Shown here piece by piece: positions 1-8,903 of a DNA stretch of 64,000 nt (position 1 is the stretch's first letter; every line of letters starts with the position of its first letter). Source of the stretch: Arsenophonus sp052174135 (GTDB lineage: Bacteria; Pseudomonadota; Gammaproteobacteria; Enterobacterales; Enterobacteriaceae); assembly GCA_052174135.1 (NCBI GenBank), contig JBQMRZ010000005.1:94151-158150 (forward strand). The letters are read 5' to 3'. The notes under the pieces were generated by a model. It had not been told where the DNA came from. It made no database searches and saw only the letters and a list, made by a program, of their open reading frames with translations. The translations under genes were made by a program, and so were the position numbers.

Positions 1-179
1 TTATATTCATTACTCATGCTAATAACAATTTTACTTGAATAAAAAACAATTTCTAGTTTTTGAACAATTGAAAATTATTCAAAGTTAATTAAATAATTAA
101 GTAGTTCTTTTATATATAAAGCAATTACTAATAAATATTATATTAATTAGTTTTTATGAAATAAGATAGTAATCAAATA

Positions 180-1079
180 TCAAAATATTTTTTTTAACCA
201 ACCTAATTTTGAACTTAATGTATTAAAATAATCATAATCTTTTGGGTGGATAAGATTAAGTTTTTTATTACTTCGTTTAATTAATACTTCATCATTATCT
301 TGAATGGGTAAAATAACTTGACCGTCACAACTAATTTCATAATTAATATTTTTTTGTATAAATTTTAATTTAATGCTACTATTGCTACTAATAACTAATG
401 GACGTGATGAAAGAGCATGAGGAAACATAGGGACTAGCGCAATAGCTTCAAGATTTGGTGTAAGTATTGGCCCGCCGGCAGAGAGGGAATAAGCAGTTGA
501 GCCAGTCGGTGTAGTAATAATTAATCCATCTGAACGTTGAGAAAAGGCAAAATGATTATCAATATAAACTTCAAATTCAATCATATGAGCTACTTTTCCA
601 GGATGTAAAATTATTTCATTAATTGCAGTACTCATTCGATGTTTATGATTTTTTTTTCTTATCTGAACTTTTAATAAGAAACGTTGTTCCTCATAGAAAT
701 AACCAGATAATACTTCTGCTAACTGTTTCAATGCTTTATCTGCTACAAGATCAGTTAAAAAACCAAGATTACCGCGATTAATTCCAATAATTTTATTTTT
801 ATAACGCGAAAAAATACGAGCAGCTCCTAACATATTACCATCACCGCCAACAACAATAATTAAATCTGCTATTTTAGCAATTTCTGTTAATTTACCTATG
901 ATAGCATTTTTTAATTTAAGGTGTTGAGTAATTTTTTGTTCAACAATTACTTTATAATTTTTCTTTCGTAACCAGTTATAAAGTTGTTTATGAGTTGTAA
1001 GTGCTTCTGGATCTCGCGGGTAACCTACAATACCAATATATTTAAATGATGTCTTTTTTGCTGTTTTTCCGACCAGCAT
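180..1079 (-). CDS. nadK: NAD kinase
   Basis: ATP-dependent phosphorylation of NAD to NADP in the cytosol. The 299-residue product matches enterobacterial NadK along its length. It shows the GGDGNM phosphate-binding motif at residues 78-83, the NE pair at 154-155, and the SDGLI-TTPTGSTAYSLSAGGP nucleotide-binding block around 183-204. The C-terminus (HPKDYDYFNTLSSKLGW) is intact. It is a few residues longer at the N-terminus than the 292-residue E. coli protein. The ATG is preceded by an AGAGGAA ribosome binding site about 8 bases upstream, which supports this start. It is divergent from grpE, as in other enterobacteria. recN, usually downstream, would lie outside the window; bases 1-179 show no gene. 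Confidence 0.98.
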   Translation of the reverse strand: MLVGKTAKKTSFKYIGIVGYPRDPEALTTHKQLYNWLRKKNYKVIVEQKITQHLKLKNAIIGKLTEIAKIADLIIVVGGDGNMLGAARIFSRYKNKIIGINRGNLGFLTDLVADKALKQLAEVLSGYFYEEQRFLLKVQIRKKNHKHRMSTAINEIILHPGKVAHMIEFEVYIDNHFAFSQRSDGLIITTPTGSTAYSLSAGGPILTPNLEAIALVPMFPHALSSRPLVISSNSSIKLKFIQKNINYEISCDGQVILPIQDNDEVLIKRSNKKLNLIHPKDYDYFNTLSSKLGWLKKIF

Positions 1080-1110
1080 AGTGTTTTCCTCTTACATATT
1101 AGTCTTTTCT

Positions 1111-1139
1111 CTTGAATCTAAAATTTTTACCCCAATATT
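1111..1139 (+). promoter_or_regulatory. Heat-shock (sigma-32) promoter of grpE
   Basis: CTTGAA at 1111-1116, inside TCTCTTGAA, is followed after 13 bases by CCCCAATAT at 1130-1138. This is close to the known sigma-32 consensus (CTTGAA, 13-17 base spacer, CCCCATNT). It lies about 50 bases before the grpE start. The GC-containing -10 stands out in a leader that is otherwise almost all A/T, which suggests selection has kept it. Confidence 0.85.
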
Positions 1140-1187
1140 AAAACAGTAATATGGATCTAAATTAATACCAATAATGTGGAGATATTG

Positions 1188-1796
1188 ATGAGTAGTAAAG
1201 ATCATAAAGTGCATGATGAGCAAGCATCTAAACAAAAAGAATTAAAAAAATTACAAAAAAATGAGGAAATAGAAGATACCATTAAAACTAATCAGTTAAT
1301 AACCTCTAAGAATGAACTATCAATTGATCCACGTATTACTGAATTAGAGCAACAACTACTTGAAGCACAAAAACGTGAGCGCGAACTGTTATTGCGTTCT
1401 AAAGCTGAAGTTGAAAATATTCGTCGTCGTACTGAACAAGATATTGAAAAAACACATAAGTTCGCTTTAGAGCGATTTGCTAATGAATTATTACCTGTAA
1501 TTGATAATTTAGAAAGAGCAATCGAACTTGTTAATCACAAAAAAAATGAAACAATGTCAATGATTGAAGGGCTTCAATTAACGTTAAAATCTTTTTTATT
1601 TGCTATTAGTAAATATGGTATTCGGGTAATAGTAGAAAAAAATATTCCTTTTAATCCAGAATTACATCAAGCAATGACAACGATCGATTCTGAAAAACAT
1701 GAACCTAATCAAGTTATTGATGTTGTACAAAAAGGCTATACTTTAAATGGTCGATTATTGCGACCAGCGATGGTAATTGTATCAAAATCAAAGTAA
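1188..1796 (+). CDS. grpE: Nucleotide exchange factor GrpE
   Basis: Co-chaperone that releases ADP from DnaK. The 202-residue product has the family plan: a charged, poorly ordered N-terminus, a long helical segment (about residues 45-130, including ELLLRSKAEVENIRRRTEQD) and the C-terminal beta domain ending GYTLNGRLLRPAMVIVSK. An in-frame GTG lies at 1176, but the bases GTGGAG there form a good ribosome binding site for the ATG at 1188, so I use 1188. The length is close to the 197 residues of E. coli. A sigma-32 promoter sits upstream and a strong terminator downstream. dnaK itself is not in the window. Confidence 0.98.
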   Translation: MSSKDHKVHDEQASKQKELKKLQKNEEIEDTIKTNQLITSKNELSIDPRITELEQQLLEAQKRERELLLRSKAEVENIRRRTEQDIEKTHKFALERFANELLPVIDNLERAIELVNHKKNETMSMIEGLQLTLKSFLFAISKYGIRVIVEKNIPFNPELHQAMTTIDSEKHEPNQVIDVVQKGYTLNGRLLRPAMVIVSKSK

Positions 1797-1801
1797 GTTA
1801 A

Positions 1802-1833
1802 ATTAAATGCCACCTATAATGGTGGCATTTAAT
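1802..1833. terminator. Bidirectional intrinsic terminator between grpE and ung
   Basis: Near-perfect inverted repeat AAATGCCACC / GGTGGCATTT around a TATAAT loop, extended by A/T pairs on both sides. T-rich sequence follows on the plus strand (1834-1846) and A-rich sequence precedes it, so it can end both convergent genes. It is one of the few GC-rich hairpins in the window. Confidence 0.9.
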
Positions 1834-1836
1834 TTA

Positions 1837-2517
1837 TTATTTTTTTGTAATTGACATCCAGTTAATAGGTTCTATTCCTTGTTTTATGAGTATTTGATTA
1901 GTTTTTGAAAAATGCCGACAGTTAAAGAAACCTTTATGAGCAGATAGTGGTGAAGGATGAGCTGCTTTAAGGATAAAATGTTTTAAGTTATCAATAAATT
2001 TACATTTTTTTTGTGCATTAGAGCCCCATAATAAAAAAATTACACCAAATCTATATTGATTGATTACTGAGATGATCTTATTTGTAAATATTTCCCAACC
2101 AATTTTTGCATGTGAATATGGTTTTCCCTCTTCAACAGTTAAAATTGTATTTAATAATAATATTCCTTGTTGTGCCCAACTAATAAGATAACCCTGATTA
2201 GGATGTTGGAAATACAAAATATCTTTTGCTAATTCTTTGTATATATTAAATAACGAAGGTGGTACTGGAACACCAGGTCGAACTGAAAAAGAAAGACCAT
2301 GTGCTTGATTAAAAGCATAATAAGGATCTTGCCCTAGTATTACAACTTTTACTTCGCTCAATTTGGTATAATGAAAAGCATTAAAGAGATCTTTTTGCGG
2401 TGGAAAAATAGTTATACCTTTCTGGCGTTTTTTAGCAACATATGCCAAAATATTATAAAAATAGTCTTGTTTTTTTTCTGATTGTATAATATCTTGCCAA
2501 ATTGGCAAAACTGACAT
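1837..2517 (-). CDS. ung: Uracil-DNA glycosylase
   Basis: Removes uracil from DNA as the first step of base excision repair. The 226 residues align end to end with family-1 Ung (229 in E. coli). The catalytic Asp is at 64 in GQDPY (62-66), LLLNT at about 120-124, and the leucine-loop motif HPSPLSAH at 187-194. The usually near-invariant GQDPYHGPGQAHGL motif reads GQDPYYAFNQAHGL: His67, Gly68 and Pro69 are replaced while Asp64, Tyr66 and His187 remain. The gene is otherwise open and complete. It probably encodes a functional enzyme, but the altered water-activating loop could lower activity. Confidence 0.96.
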   Translation of the reverse strand: MSVLPIWQDIIQSEKKQDYFYNILAYVAKKRQKGITIFPPQKDLFNAFHYTKLSEVKVVILGQDPYYAFNQAHGLSFSVRPGVPVPPSLFNIYKELAKDILYFQHPNQGYLISWAQQGILLLNTILTVEEGKPYSHAKIGWEIFTNKIISVINQYRFGVIFLLWGSNAQKKCKFIDNLKHFILKAAHPSPLSAHKGFFNCRHFSKTNQILIKQGIEPINWMSITKK

Positions 2518-3129
2518 AACTTCATTCCGTTATATTTTTATTAATAAATTTAAATAACATTATGTTATGTTAAATGAATATTTAATTAAAATTATTTGTT
2601 TATGTTAATAAATTGCTTATATTTAAATATTAGCAATTTATAGAAACTATAATTATATCATATAAATAAATAATTTGAAGATAATTTCAAATTCTTATTT
2701 AAATTTTATTTGAAATAAGAATTTTATATGAATATTAAGGTTTAAATCATTAAGATGAATAATAATACAACATTATTAAATTTTTTGATCATTGAATTAT
2801 AAAAATAAAATTTAATCAATTTTAACTAAAATTAATGTTTAATAAAAAGATAAATTTATTATAATAAAAATTTAAAATTTATTTAATATCATAAACTATC
2901 AATTTAAAATTAAATTATAAATTTTGATGAAAAAAATAAAATTTAAATCTTTATTTTCTCATTTTATAAAATTTTAGAACACAGAATTATTTTTTTAAAA
3001 TTCATTATTCAATAAAATATATAAATTTAAATATTTATTTGAAATAATGGTATTTTTTTTAATATATATAATATAATTAATAGTTAAATGACTAAATTAT
3101 TGATTAACTTTTTTTTGGAGAAATAATAG

Positions 3130-3385
3130 ATGACAATTATTATTCAATTGGTTTATAATATTAAAGATATTTAGATTATTTAAAAAAAAATAAATTTTAC
3201 ATCACATAAATTATTCAGTGTTTTTTTAAACATAAATAATTCGTTTTTAACGATAAGCTTAAAATAAAATTTATCAATTATGAAGTAACATAAAAACAAC
3301 AATATCATTCCATTATTATTCACGGTTATAACTATATCTTGATTTCTATCAATATCAGAAAAATAATATCAAAACTTAGTTTATG
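3130..3385 (+). pseudogene. grcA: Fossil of grcA (autonomous glycyl radical cofactor)
   Basis: An ATG with a good TTGGAG ribosome binding site reads MTIIIQLVYNIKDI, comparable to the GrcA start MITGIQITKAANDDLL. Near 3300-3385 another frame reads QYHSIII then GYNYILIS and NIRKIISK, comparable to the GrcA C-terminal KYPQLTI, GYAVRFNS and QQRDVIAR. Stops and at least one frameshift interrupt it, and about 30 codons are missing. Place and strand (divergent from ung) are where grcA lies in enterobacteria. The match is by eye and moderate. Confidence 0.5.
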
Positions 3386-3857
3386 GGAATTATAAGTTAT
3401 AAATTAAAAGCAATTTATTTAATTCTATAGCTATTATAGATTATAAATTGTCCTAATTTTTATTAATTAATAACCAATAATAAATATTAGTTATTTTATT
3501 TTAAGAAAATTAAAATTTTCATTTTAACGAAACATATGAATATTTTGAGTAAAGATATTAAAATATAAAAATTTTAATTTTTGAACATACATATAATATA
3601 AACATCATTAATCACAAGAATGATTAATTACTTATATACGTAATTATTTTTTTATATAAATATATTTTAAATTATTAAATTTTGTTGTTTATTTTGATAT
3701 TTTATGACAGATATATATTTAACTTTAAGATAAATAAAATTTTATTTATATAAAAATAATTATCTTCAATTTTAATGATAAAATCATAGCTTTAAATTAA
3801 TGATATAAAAATATTTAATCATATATTAAAAATTAAATATTTTTAATGATATAGAAA

Positions 3858-3975
3858 ATAAATAACTCTACAATTAAATAAAATACTTTTTTTGTAAAAA
3901 ATAGTATTATTAAAGATTAAACATAAAATTTTAAAATTAACAAGAATATAAAAATAAGACTAATTTTTAATTTTA
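3858..3975. repeat. Left copy of diverged direct repeat flanking the fimbrial operon
   Basis: The block at 3858-3909 (AATAAATAACTCTA...) and the block at 3928-3970 (TTAAAATTAACAAG... to ...ACTAATTTT) both recur in the same order and orientation at 9953-10148. Roughly 80-85% of positions agree in the two blocks by eye, with about 75 extra bases between them in the right copy. Confidence 0.55.
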
Positions 3976-4358
3976 AAAAATACGGATCATTTGTAAATAA
4001 AAAAATATAGTTTTTATATCAACTTTGGATATATATAATGATTCTAGTAAAGTTAAAAACTAAAGATATTAGTTTTACTATAGAAAATATCAATGCAGAT
4101 ATTGATATAAAAAATAAAACAATAAAAACATGTTAATTTAGTTTTTTAATAAATTTATCAAAATTCTTAATTATATGATAATTATTATATAAATCTTTCA
4201 TTAAAGAAATTATTTAAATTTAGTAAAACGATATTCAATAGTGATAAAATCTATATAAAAAATATACCATGAATAATAAAGATAAGAAACACCTCTTGAT
4301 AATATATATCTTTAAAATTTTCATATACTAAAAATATATTTAATATTTTTTTTATTTT

Positions 4359-4931
4359 TCAATGAACCAAAAAATTAAATATCACCTTAAAATCTAAGGG
4401 TATTCCGTTATTATTAAGCATGTTATGTGGTATTAATAATTTTATTTTTATTGGAAGAGTTAATTTTGTTAATGCTATATTACTCTCTAGTGTTTCTCCT
4501 GGAAACCATTCCTTATCAACCTGAGTATCTATTTTATTTTCCCCTCTTTTGATCATAAATATAACATATTCTTTGTCTACCAAGTTTGTCTTGATTTTAT
4601 CAGTAAATAAAGAAACTTTAATATTATGTCCTATATTAAAGTATTTGTTATTTATTTTGGAGGAACGCAGGTCTATTTGAATTTTTTTCTTATTAATGCA
4701 AGATATTTCTAGTGTAGCAGTTCGAGTTAATATAAATCCTTCATTATTTTTTTCTGCTTCATTATATAATGAGATGGATGTTATATTACCATAATCGGCA
4801 TAAACAGGTGACATAGCGATACTACAATTATCAAATATTAATGCGTAAGCTGGATTTATTATTATAAAATTAATAATTATGCTGATGATAATATGTAATA
4901 ATAATATTATTGATCTCATTTTATCCTTCAT
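4359..4931 (-). CDS. Minor fimbrial subunit (probable), last gene of chaperone-usher operon
   Basis: A 190-residue exported protein that begins 13 bases after the usher stop, so it is very likely co-transcribed. It has a strongly hydrophobic signal sequence ending near AYA (about residue 30), then a Cys (CSIAM) and a second Cys (EISCIN) about 45 residues later, the spacing of a pilin-fold disulfide. The C-terminus has alternating hydrophobic residues (LDFKVIFNF), as in subunits that donate strands to the chaperone and usher. The start is uncertain: Met5 (base 4919) has an AAGGA site 4 bases upstream, whereas the first ATG has only AAAGA abutting it. Sequence alone does not say whether it is a tip, an anchor or a second pilin. 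Confidence 0.75.
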   Translation of the reverse strand: MKDKMRSIILLLHIIISIIINFIIINPAYALIFDNCSIAMSPVYADYGNITSISLYNEAEKNNEGFILTRTATLEISCINKKKIQIDLRSSKINNKYFNIGHNIKVSLFTDKIKTNLVDKEYVIFMIKRGENKIDTQVDKEWFPGETLESNIALTKLTLPIKIKLLIPHNMLNNNGIPLDFKVIFNFLVH

Positions 4932-4944
4932 TCTTTTTTATTGC

Positions 4945-7326
4945 TTATTGACAAACTGCCGGAACAATTTCATATGGCTCATCATCTTTTGATGGCTTCT
5001 TATTTATTGTGAAGTTCAATGTACATCGTCGTCCATTATTATCTTCAATAAGAACGCCGTTACCGAGATGTTTTGTATCTAAAAAAATGTCACTGTCTGC
5101 ACCAATGATACTTAGATAATGTCCATATTTATCTAGTACAGCCATACCCTGATGTAATGAGTTACCATATGAATCTGTAACTTGCAATAATATTTTTCTT
5201 CGTTGTTCAACTTTTAGATTGAAATTACTAATGGAACCCCGAGCGGCTTTAATAATACTGCTAGCATTACTCACTTCTACATTACGTGGTAAACCCTGAG
5301 TGATTAATTCAACGCGTGAATTAATATATGGAATAACAGATGGTACTGCAGCACGACCTTTTTTATTTGTCAATACTGTACCGGATGGAGTTTGTATTCG
5401 CACATTATCTAATTCAGTAACATTAACAATACCAAAAGTATCTCGCACGTTATATCGAGAAAAAAGTATACTGTGACCATCATGTATTATGCTGCCTTTC
5501 ATATTAGCTGACCAAGCATGACTATCGTGACCATTATAGCTATAATTACCATAGAAACTAGTATAGCGTGATTGTAGGTTAACTGAGCTATTAAAGTTAT
5601 AATAATGGTTATTGATTGCAGAAACGCCAACACTATATCCAATAGTATCATTAAGTTGCTGATTAATACTAGTTGATGCTCGAGTATAATTACCTTCTTT
5701 ACTGACAGCAAAATTAGCATTAGCTTTATTCATTGGAAAACTAATATTCAAATAATACATGTTATCAACACGTTCATTATTACGTGGCGACATACTAAAT
5801 GAGACATTTGCTGAACCAATATTACGACTCCAACTTAGCATTGGATAGTTCTCAGAAGTATTATCAAATCGCTCCGTTCTAGCTAAACCAAATGAAAAGT
5901 ACCCTAGTATATCATTACTCCATCTAAGACTTGCACTATACAATCGCCGCTGTAAGTTATAACGTAAAGCATTGGATTGAGGATTATCTGTCAAGTAACG
6001 AAAACCAAGGGTATAGAATGCAGTACTGAAAGTGGCTAATAATCTATCTCCCATTGCCATACTATGTCCAGCTTGTGTAATAATTCCATGTGTTCTAGTA
6101 CGTGTATCTCTAGAAGCAAGAAGATGAAGATAAGTTGATGCACCTTTCCATAAATTAGTTTTTGCATTAAGACCAACAGAAGTATAACGTTGGGCTAGCA
6201 TTAGTCCTGTCGTTATATTAGTGTGTAAGGTTTTTATTGGAAAGCTAGCTGCGATAAATCCATGACTTTTTAAATCATTAAAACTACCAAACTTTGTGTC
6301 ACGTAATTGACCGGCAGCAAATGTCCAACTTTGTTGTATAGGAAAAAAATTGAACCAAAATGACGCTGCAGGAACAATAAATCGCCGGCGTAAACCATTA
6401 TTTTCAATCACTGTTACTTCTAAATCTTCTGAAAAATTATTTAATGGTAAATTATTTAAAACAAAAGTGCCGGCAGGTGCTAATGTTGAATAAATTAGTG
6501 CGCCTCCTTGACGAACTTCAATTCTTGCAGCTGAAGGTGTAATACCAGTGACACGAACACCATTGTCTGTCTTTAGTAATGCGTCTTCAGGCATAATTTG
6601 AATGCCGTTAAATGCAGGAATAGAAAATAATGGACTATTGAGTGTAAGTTGTCCAGCTTGTATAGTTGATTTAAAAGATGGAAAAGTACGTTGCATCCAA
6701 GCATTTTGATGTTTAAATTTTATATTATTATTTTGACTAAAGTAAAAATCATAGCTACGAACTATCCAATTATTAAAATTAAAACCACTTTCTGTATTAG
6801 CATAAAAGGTGCGCGATTGGCGATTAAAATTATTATTACCGGTAATATAAAGATTGTAATTAAACAATGCAGCAGTACCGCCATTAACATAAAGTGTTTC
6901 TGGTATACTATTATCAATTAATTGAGGTGGAACCAATAACTCAATACGATTGTATCCAGGATATAATTTTACATCAATACCGGTTGGTAATGATTGGCAA
7001 GTTTGATTCTGAGTAGTTATTGATTTTTTAACTTTTGATATAAGTATTCCTGCAATCTGTAAAAAATGAGTATCAATACATAAGGCTCCTTGATCATTAA
7101 AACTAACAGAGACAGTGCCGCGTTGATTTCCATTAACAATTAAAGTTGGATGGTTAATTCCAGGGGGAAATCTAGAAGTACTCTGTAAATAAGTGGAAAC
7201 TGAAGTAGGAATACCGCGCGCACGTAAAATATCCGTATCAAACATTGTTATAGATTCTGCCAGCCCATTTTGAGTGGATAGCGCTAAAGACAAGGCAAAA
7301 CGACTGAAAGTAAGACAACTTTTCAT
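4945..7326 (-). CDS. Fimbrial outer-membrane usher protein (PapC/FimD family)
   Basis: The 793-residue outer-membrane assembly platform that accepts chaperone-subunit complexes and secretes the growing pilus. It has a signal sequence cleaved probably after GLA (residue 23). An N-terminal chaperone-binding domain spans about 25-160 (FNDQGALCIDTHFLQIAG, a Cys pair, LYPGYNRIELLVPPQ). The beta-barrel spans about 165-690 and contains the plug segment (DNGVRVTGITPSAARIEVRQ, then the APAGTFVLNNLP motif). The C-terminal domain spans about 705-775 (LLQVTDSYGNSLHQGMAVLDKYG) and the protein ends in Cys-Gln. No stop or frameshift interrupts it, despite its being one of the longest genes in a decaying region. 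One base separates it from the chaperone stop. Confidence 0.95.
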   Translation of the reverse strand: MKSCLTFSRFALSLALSTQNGLAESITMFDTDILRARGIPTSVSTYLQSTSRFPPGINHPTLIVNGNQRGTVSVSFNDQGALCIDTHFLQIAGILISKVKKSITTQNQTCQSLPTGIDVKLYPGYNRIELLVPPQLIDNSIPETLYVNGGTAALFNYNLYITGNNNFNRQSRTFYANTESGFNFNNWIVRSYDFYFSQNNNIKFKHQNAWMQRTFPSFKSTIQAGQLTLNSPLFSIPAFNGIQIMPEDALLKTDNGVRVTGITPSAARIEVRQGGALIYSTLAPAGTFVLNNLPLNNFSEDLEVTVIENNGLRRRFIVPAASFWFNFFPIQQSWTFAAGQLRDTKFGSFNDLKSHGFIAASFPIKTLHTNITTGLMLAQRYTSVGLNAKTNLWKGASTYLHLLASRDTRTRTHGIITQAGHSMAMGDRLLATFSTAFYTLGFRYLTDNPQSNALRYNLQRRLYSASLRWSNDILGYFSFGLARTERFDNTSENYPMLSWSRNIGSANVSFSMSPRNNERVDNMYYLNISFPMNKANANFAVSKEGNYTRASTSINQQLNDTIGYSVGVSAINNHYYNFNSSVNLQSRYTSFYGNYSYNGHDSHAWSANMKGSIIHDGHSILFSRYNVRDTFGIVNVTELDNVRIQTPSGTVLTNKKGRAAVPSVIPYINSRVELITQGLPRNVEVSNASSIIKAARGSISNFNLKVEQRRKILLQVTDSYGNSLHQGMAVLDKYGHYLSIIGADSDIFLDTKHLGNGVLIEDNNGRRCTLNFTINKKPSKDDEPYEIVPAVCQ

Positions 7327-7327
7327 G

Positions 7328-8029
7328 TTAAGCTCCGGATGATGATGTACTGACCGACAATTGAACTGGTTTTTGCATATAATTATAAAGTGACGCTGGT
7401 GTTAGTTTTACTGCAGTGAGTATTCTTTTCCGTATAGGTAAATTTACAGATAAATTCTTACCAGGCAAAAGATAAGTACTTGGTAAGCTAACTGTTTCTT
7501 TAGATGGTAATAGAGTTAATCTAGGATGAAAGCGGATCACATAGAGAGATGGGTTGTATACTGTTAAAATGTTATTAATCATTTTCCATTGCAGATGTTT
7601 CCAAGGGGTATAATTACGTTTCAATTCTTTAGGTTTAACAATAATAGGAATATTTTGAGCAATATTGATATTAATACGATTATCAACTCTTTCTCCTTTT
7701 GCCGGGATACTTTCAAATTTCACACGAGCCATGCGCTCAGTTTTTAAATTAGCGGTATTTTTTAGTAAAAAACGCACCACTTGTGTATCATAAGGTTCGA
7801 TACGTGAAATTGGAGGTGTAATTATAACTATTTTTTCTGGATCTTCTGGTAATGGCTCAAGAGTTACAAGCATCATTATGGGTGAAGTGGATTCATTTTT
7901 TACTGGAAAAGCGTTCTCACCAATATTAGCTTCAATAATAACAGCAGAAGTATATAATTTTAAATGATTTGCTATTGAGATAAGAGGGTTAAACATAAGA
8001 AATAATAAAAAAATATTTTTTATACTCAT
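7328..8029 (-). CDS. Periplasmic fimbrial chaperone (PapD-like)
   Basis: The 233-residue immunoglobulin-fold chaperone that caps pilin subunits in the periplasm and delivers them to the usher encoded next. The signal sequence is cleaved probably after Ala20 (LISIA). The body shows PapD-family landmarks: the PPISRIEPYDTQVVRFLL strand, a short F1-G1 region, NIPIIVKPKEL (the usual I-x-L-x-Y-R-P strand) and a C-terminal domain with NPSLYVIRFHP. The basic pair that anchors the subunit C-terminus in classical chaperones (Arg8 and Lys112 of PapD) does not appear at the aligned places, which read TSAVI and NIPII. This hints at a non-classical subtype. The gene is intact and tightly coupled to the usher. 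Confidence 0.93.
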   Translation of the reverse strand: MSIKNIFLLFLMFNPLISIANHLKLYTSAVIIEANIGENAFPVKNESTSPIMMLVTLEPLPEDPEKIVIITPPISRIEPYDTQVVRFLLKNTANLKTERMARVKFESIPAKGERVDNRININIAQNIPIIVKPKELKRNYTPWKHLQWKMINNILTVYNPSLYVIRFHPRLTLLPSKETVSLPSTYLLPGKNLSVNLPIRKRILTAVKLTPASLYNYMQKPVQLSVSTSSSGA

Positions 8030-8080
8030 GAAAAAATTTCCTTATTGTTAATATCAATAAATTATCATAGATTTTAAAAA

Positions 8081-8106
8081 TAAGACGGCATACTTTAACC
8101 GTCTTA
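8081..8106 (-). terminator. Attenuating terminator between pilin and chaperone genes
   Basis: Perfect 8-bp stem TAAGACGG / CCGTCTTA with a 10-base loop. On the minus (coding) strand it is followed immediately by TTTTTAAAAT. It lies 26 bases after the pilin stop and about 50 bases before the chaperone start. A leaky terminator here would give more pilin than assembly machinery, a known arrangement in fimbrial operons. Confidence 0.75.
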
Positions 8107-8132
8107 AAGTTAATTATCAAACTATGATGACA

Positions 8133-8903
8133 TTAAATATAAAAGATAGTAAAGGTTGCTGAACCTTCAAAAGTAATTTCATCGATCAGATTACGTTGCG
8201 TACTATCGTAGTAAAAAAATAAATTTGGTTTAAAGTCAACTTTAAATGTTTTTGCTTTTACTGGATCATCACTATCAATATATGTCCAGAATTTTGATAA
8301 TGTTAAATCTCCAGGCACCTTTTTTTTAATCCACCCAGCATTACTTATCTTAGAATCTTTTAAACCCGTATTAAAATCTTTATTAATGTCTTTTCCTTGT
8401 GCCCCAACAACAAGCGCCTTAGTGAATTCAAAAAAATAACCACCAAGTTTAGAGCTGTTAGCTAGACCACTAATAGATTTCAATCCAAATGCATGTGATA
8501 AATCAGCCCCTTCTATACCTATATTTGATATACCTGTATTTTCAATAAAATTAAGTGGAGCATAAGAACTATTATTGTCAGTAACAGTAAAGCCGACAGA
8601 TGCTAAGTTATCACATTCAACTGTAAGTGTTGTTTTCTCGATATTGCTATATAGTCCAAAATTTTCCGCCCATCTCTTTTCCATAAGTTTGGTAGTTGTA
8701 TTTTGTGTTTCAAGCTCTCCATACTTAATGCTACCAACATCAATGTTATTTTTAGATAAGACTATGTTACAAGCGGTAGGAAGAAATTTACCTGATATAG
8801 TAAAGTTAGCACTATCTCCAGCTAATACATTAGAGGAAGTGAACATTAAAATCAGTAAAGAAATAGTAGTGATCGGTATTGCTTTGCTGCTATTAATTTT
8901 CAT
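8133..8903 (-). CDS. Fimbrial structural subunit, DUF1120-like
   Basis: A 256-residue exported protein, first gene of the operon and most likely the major pilin. The signal sequence ends at NVLA (residue 28). The mature N-terminus reads ANFTISGKFLPTACNIVLS, then DVGSIKYGEL, then LTVECDNLASVGFTVTDN: two cysteines about 50 residues apart and the G-x-x-x-P-x-A-C pattern, as in DUF1120-type fimbrial proteins. The C-terminal strand has alternating hydrophobics with a penultimate Tyr (ATFTIFYI), the chaperone/donor-strand signature. The family name is from memory of motifs and needs a profile search. ATG at 8901-8903 with AAAAGG about 10 bases upstream. A hairpin terminator follows the stop. Confidence 0.82.
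   Translation of the reverse strand: MKINSSKAIPITTISLLILMFTSSNVLAGDSANFTISGKFLPTACNIVLSKNNIDVGSIKYGELETQNTTTKLMEKRWAENFGLYSNIEKTTLTVECDNLASVGFTVTDNNSSYAPLNFIENTGISNIGIEGADLSHAFGLKSISGLANSSKLGGYFFEFTKALVVGAQGKDINKDFNTGLKDSKISNAGWIKKKVPGDLTLSKFWTYIDSDDPVKAKTFKVDFKPNLFFYYDSTQRNLIDEITFEGSATFTIFYI

Larger units (their letters stand above)
2518..4358. other. AT-rich desert with a grcA fossil
   Basis: No intact gene. It holds the grcA remnant (3130-3385), one copy of a diverged direct repeat (3858-3975), and a possible 33-codon reading frame at 4038-4136 beginning MILVKLKTKDIS that I cannot identify and may be chance. In the ancestral order srmB would also be expected here; nothing of it is readable. 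Confidence 0.6.
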
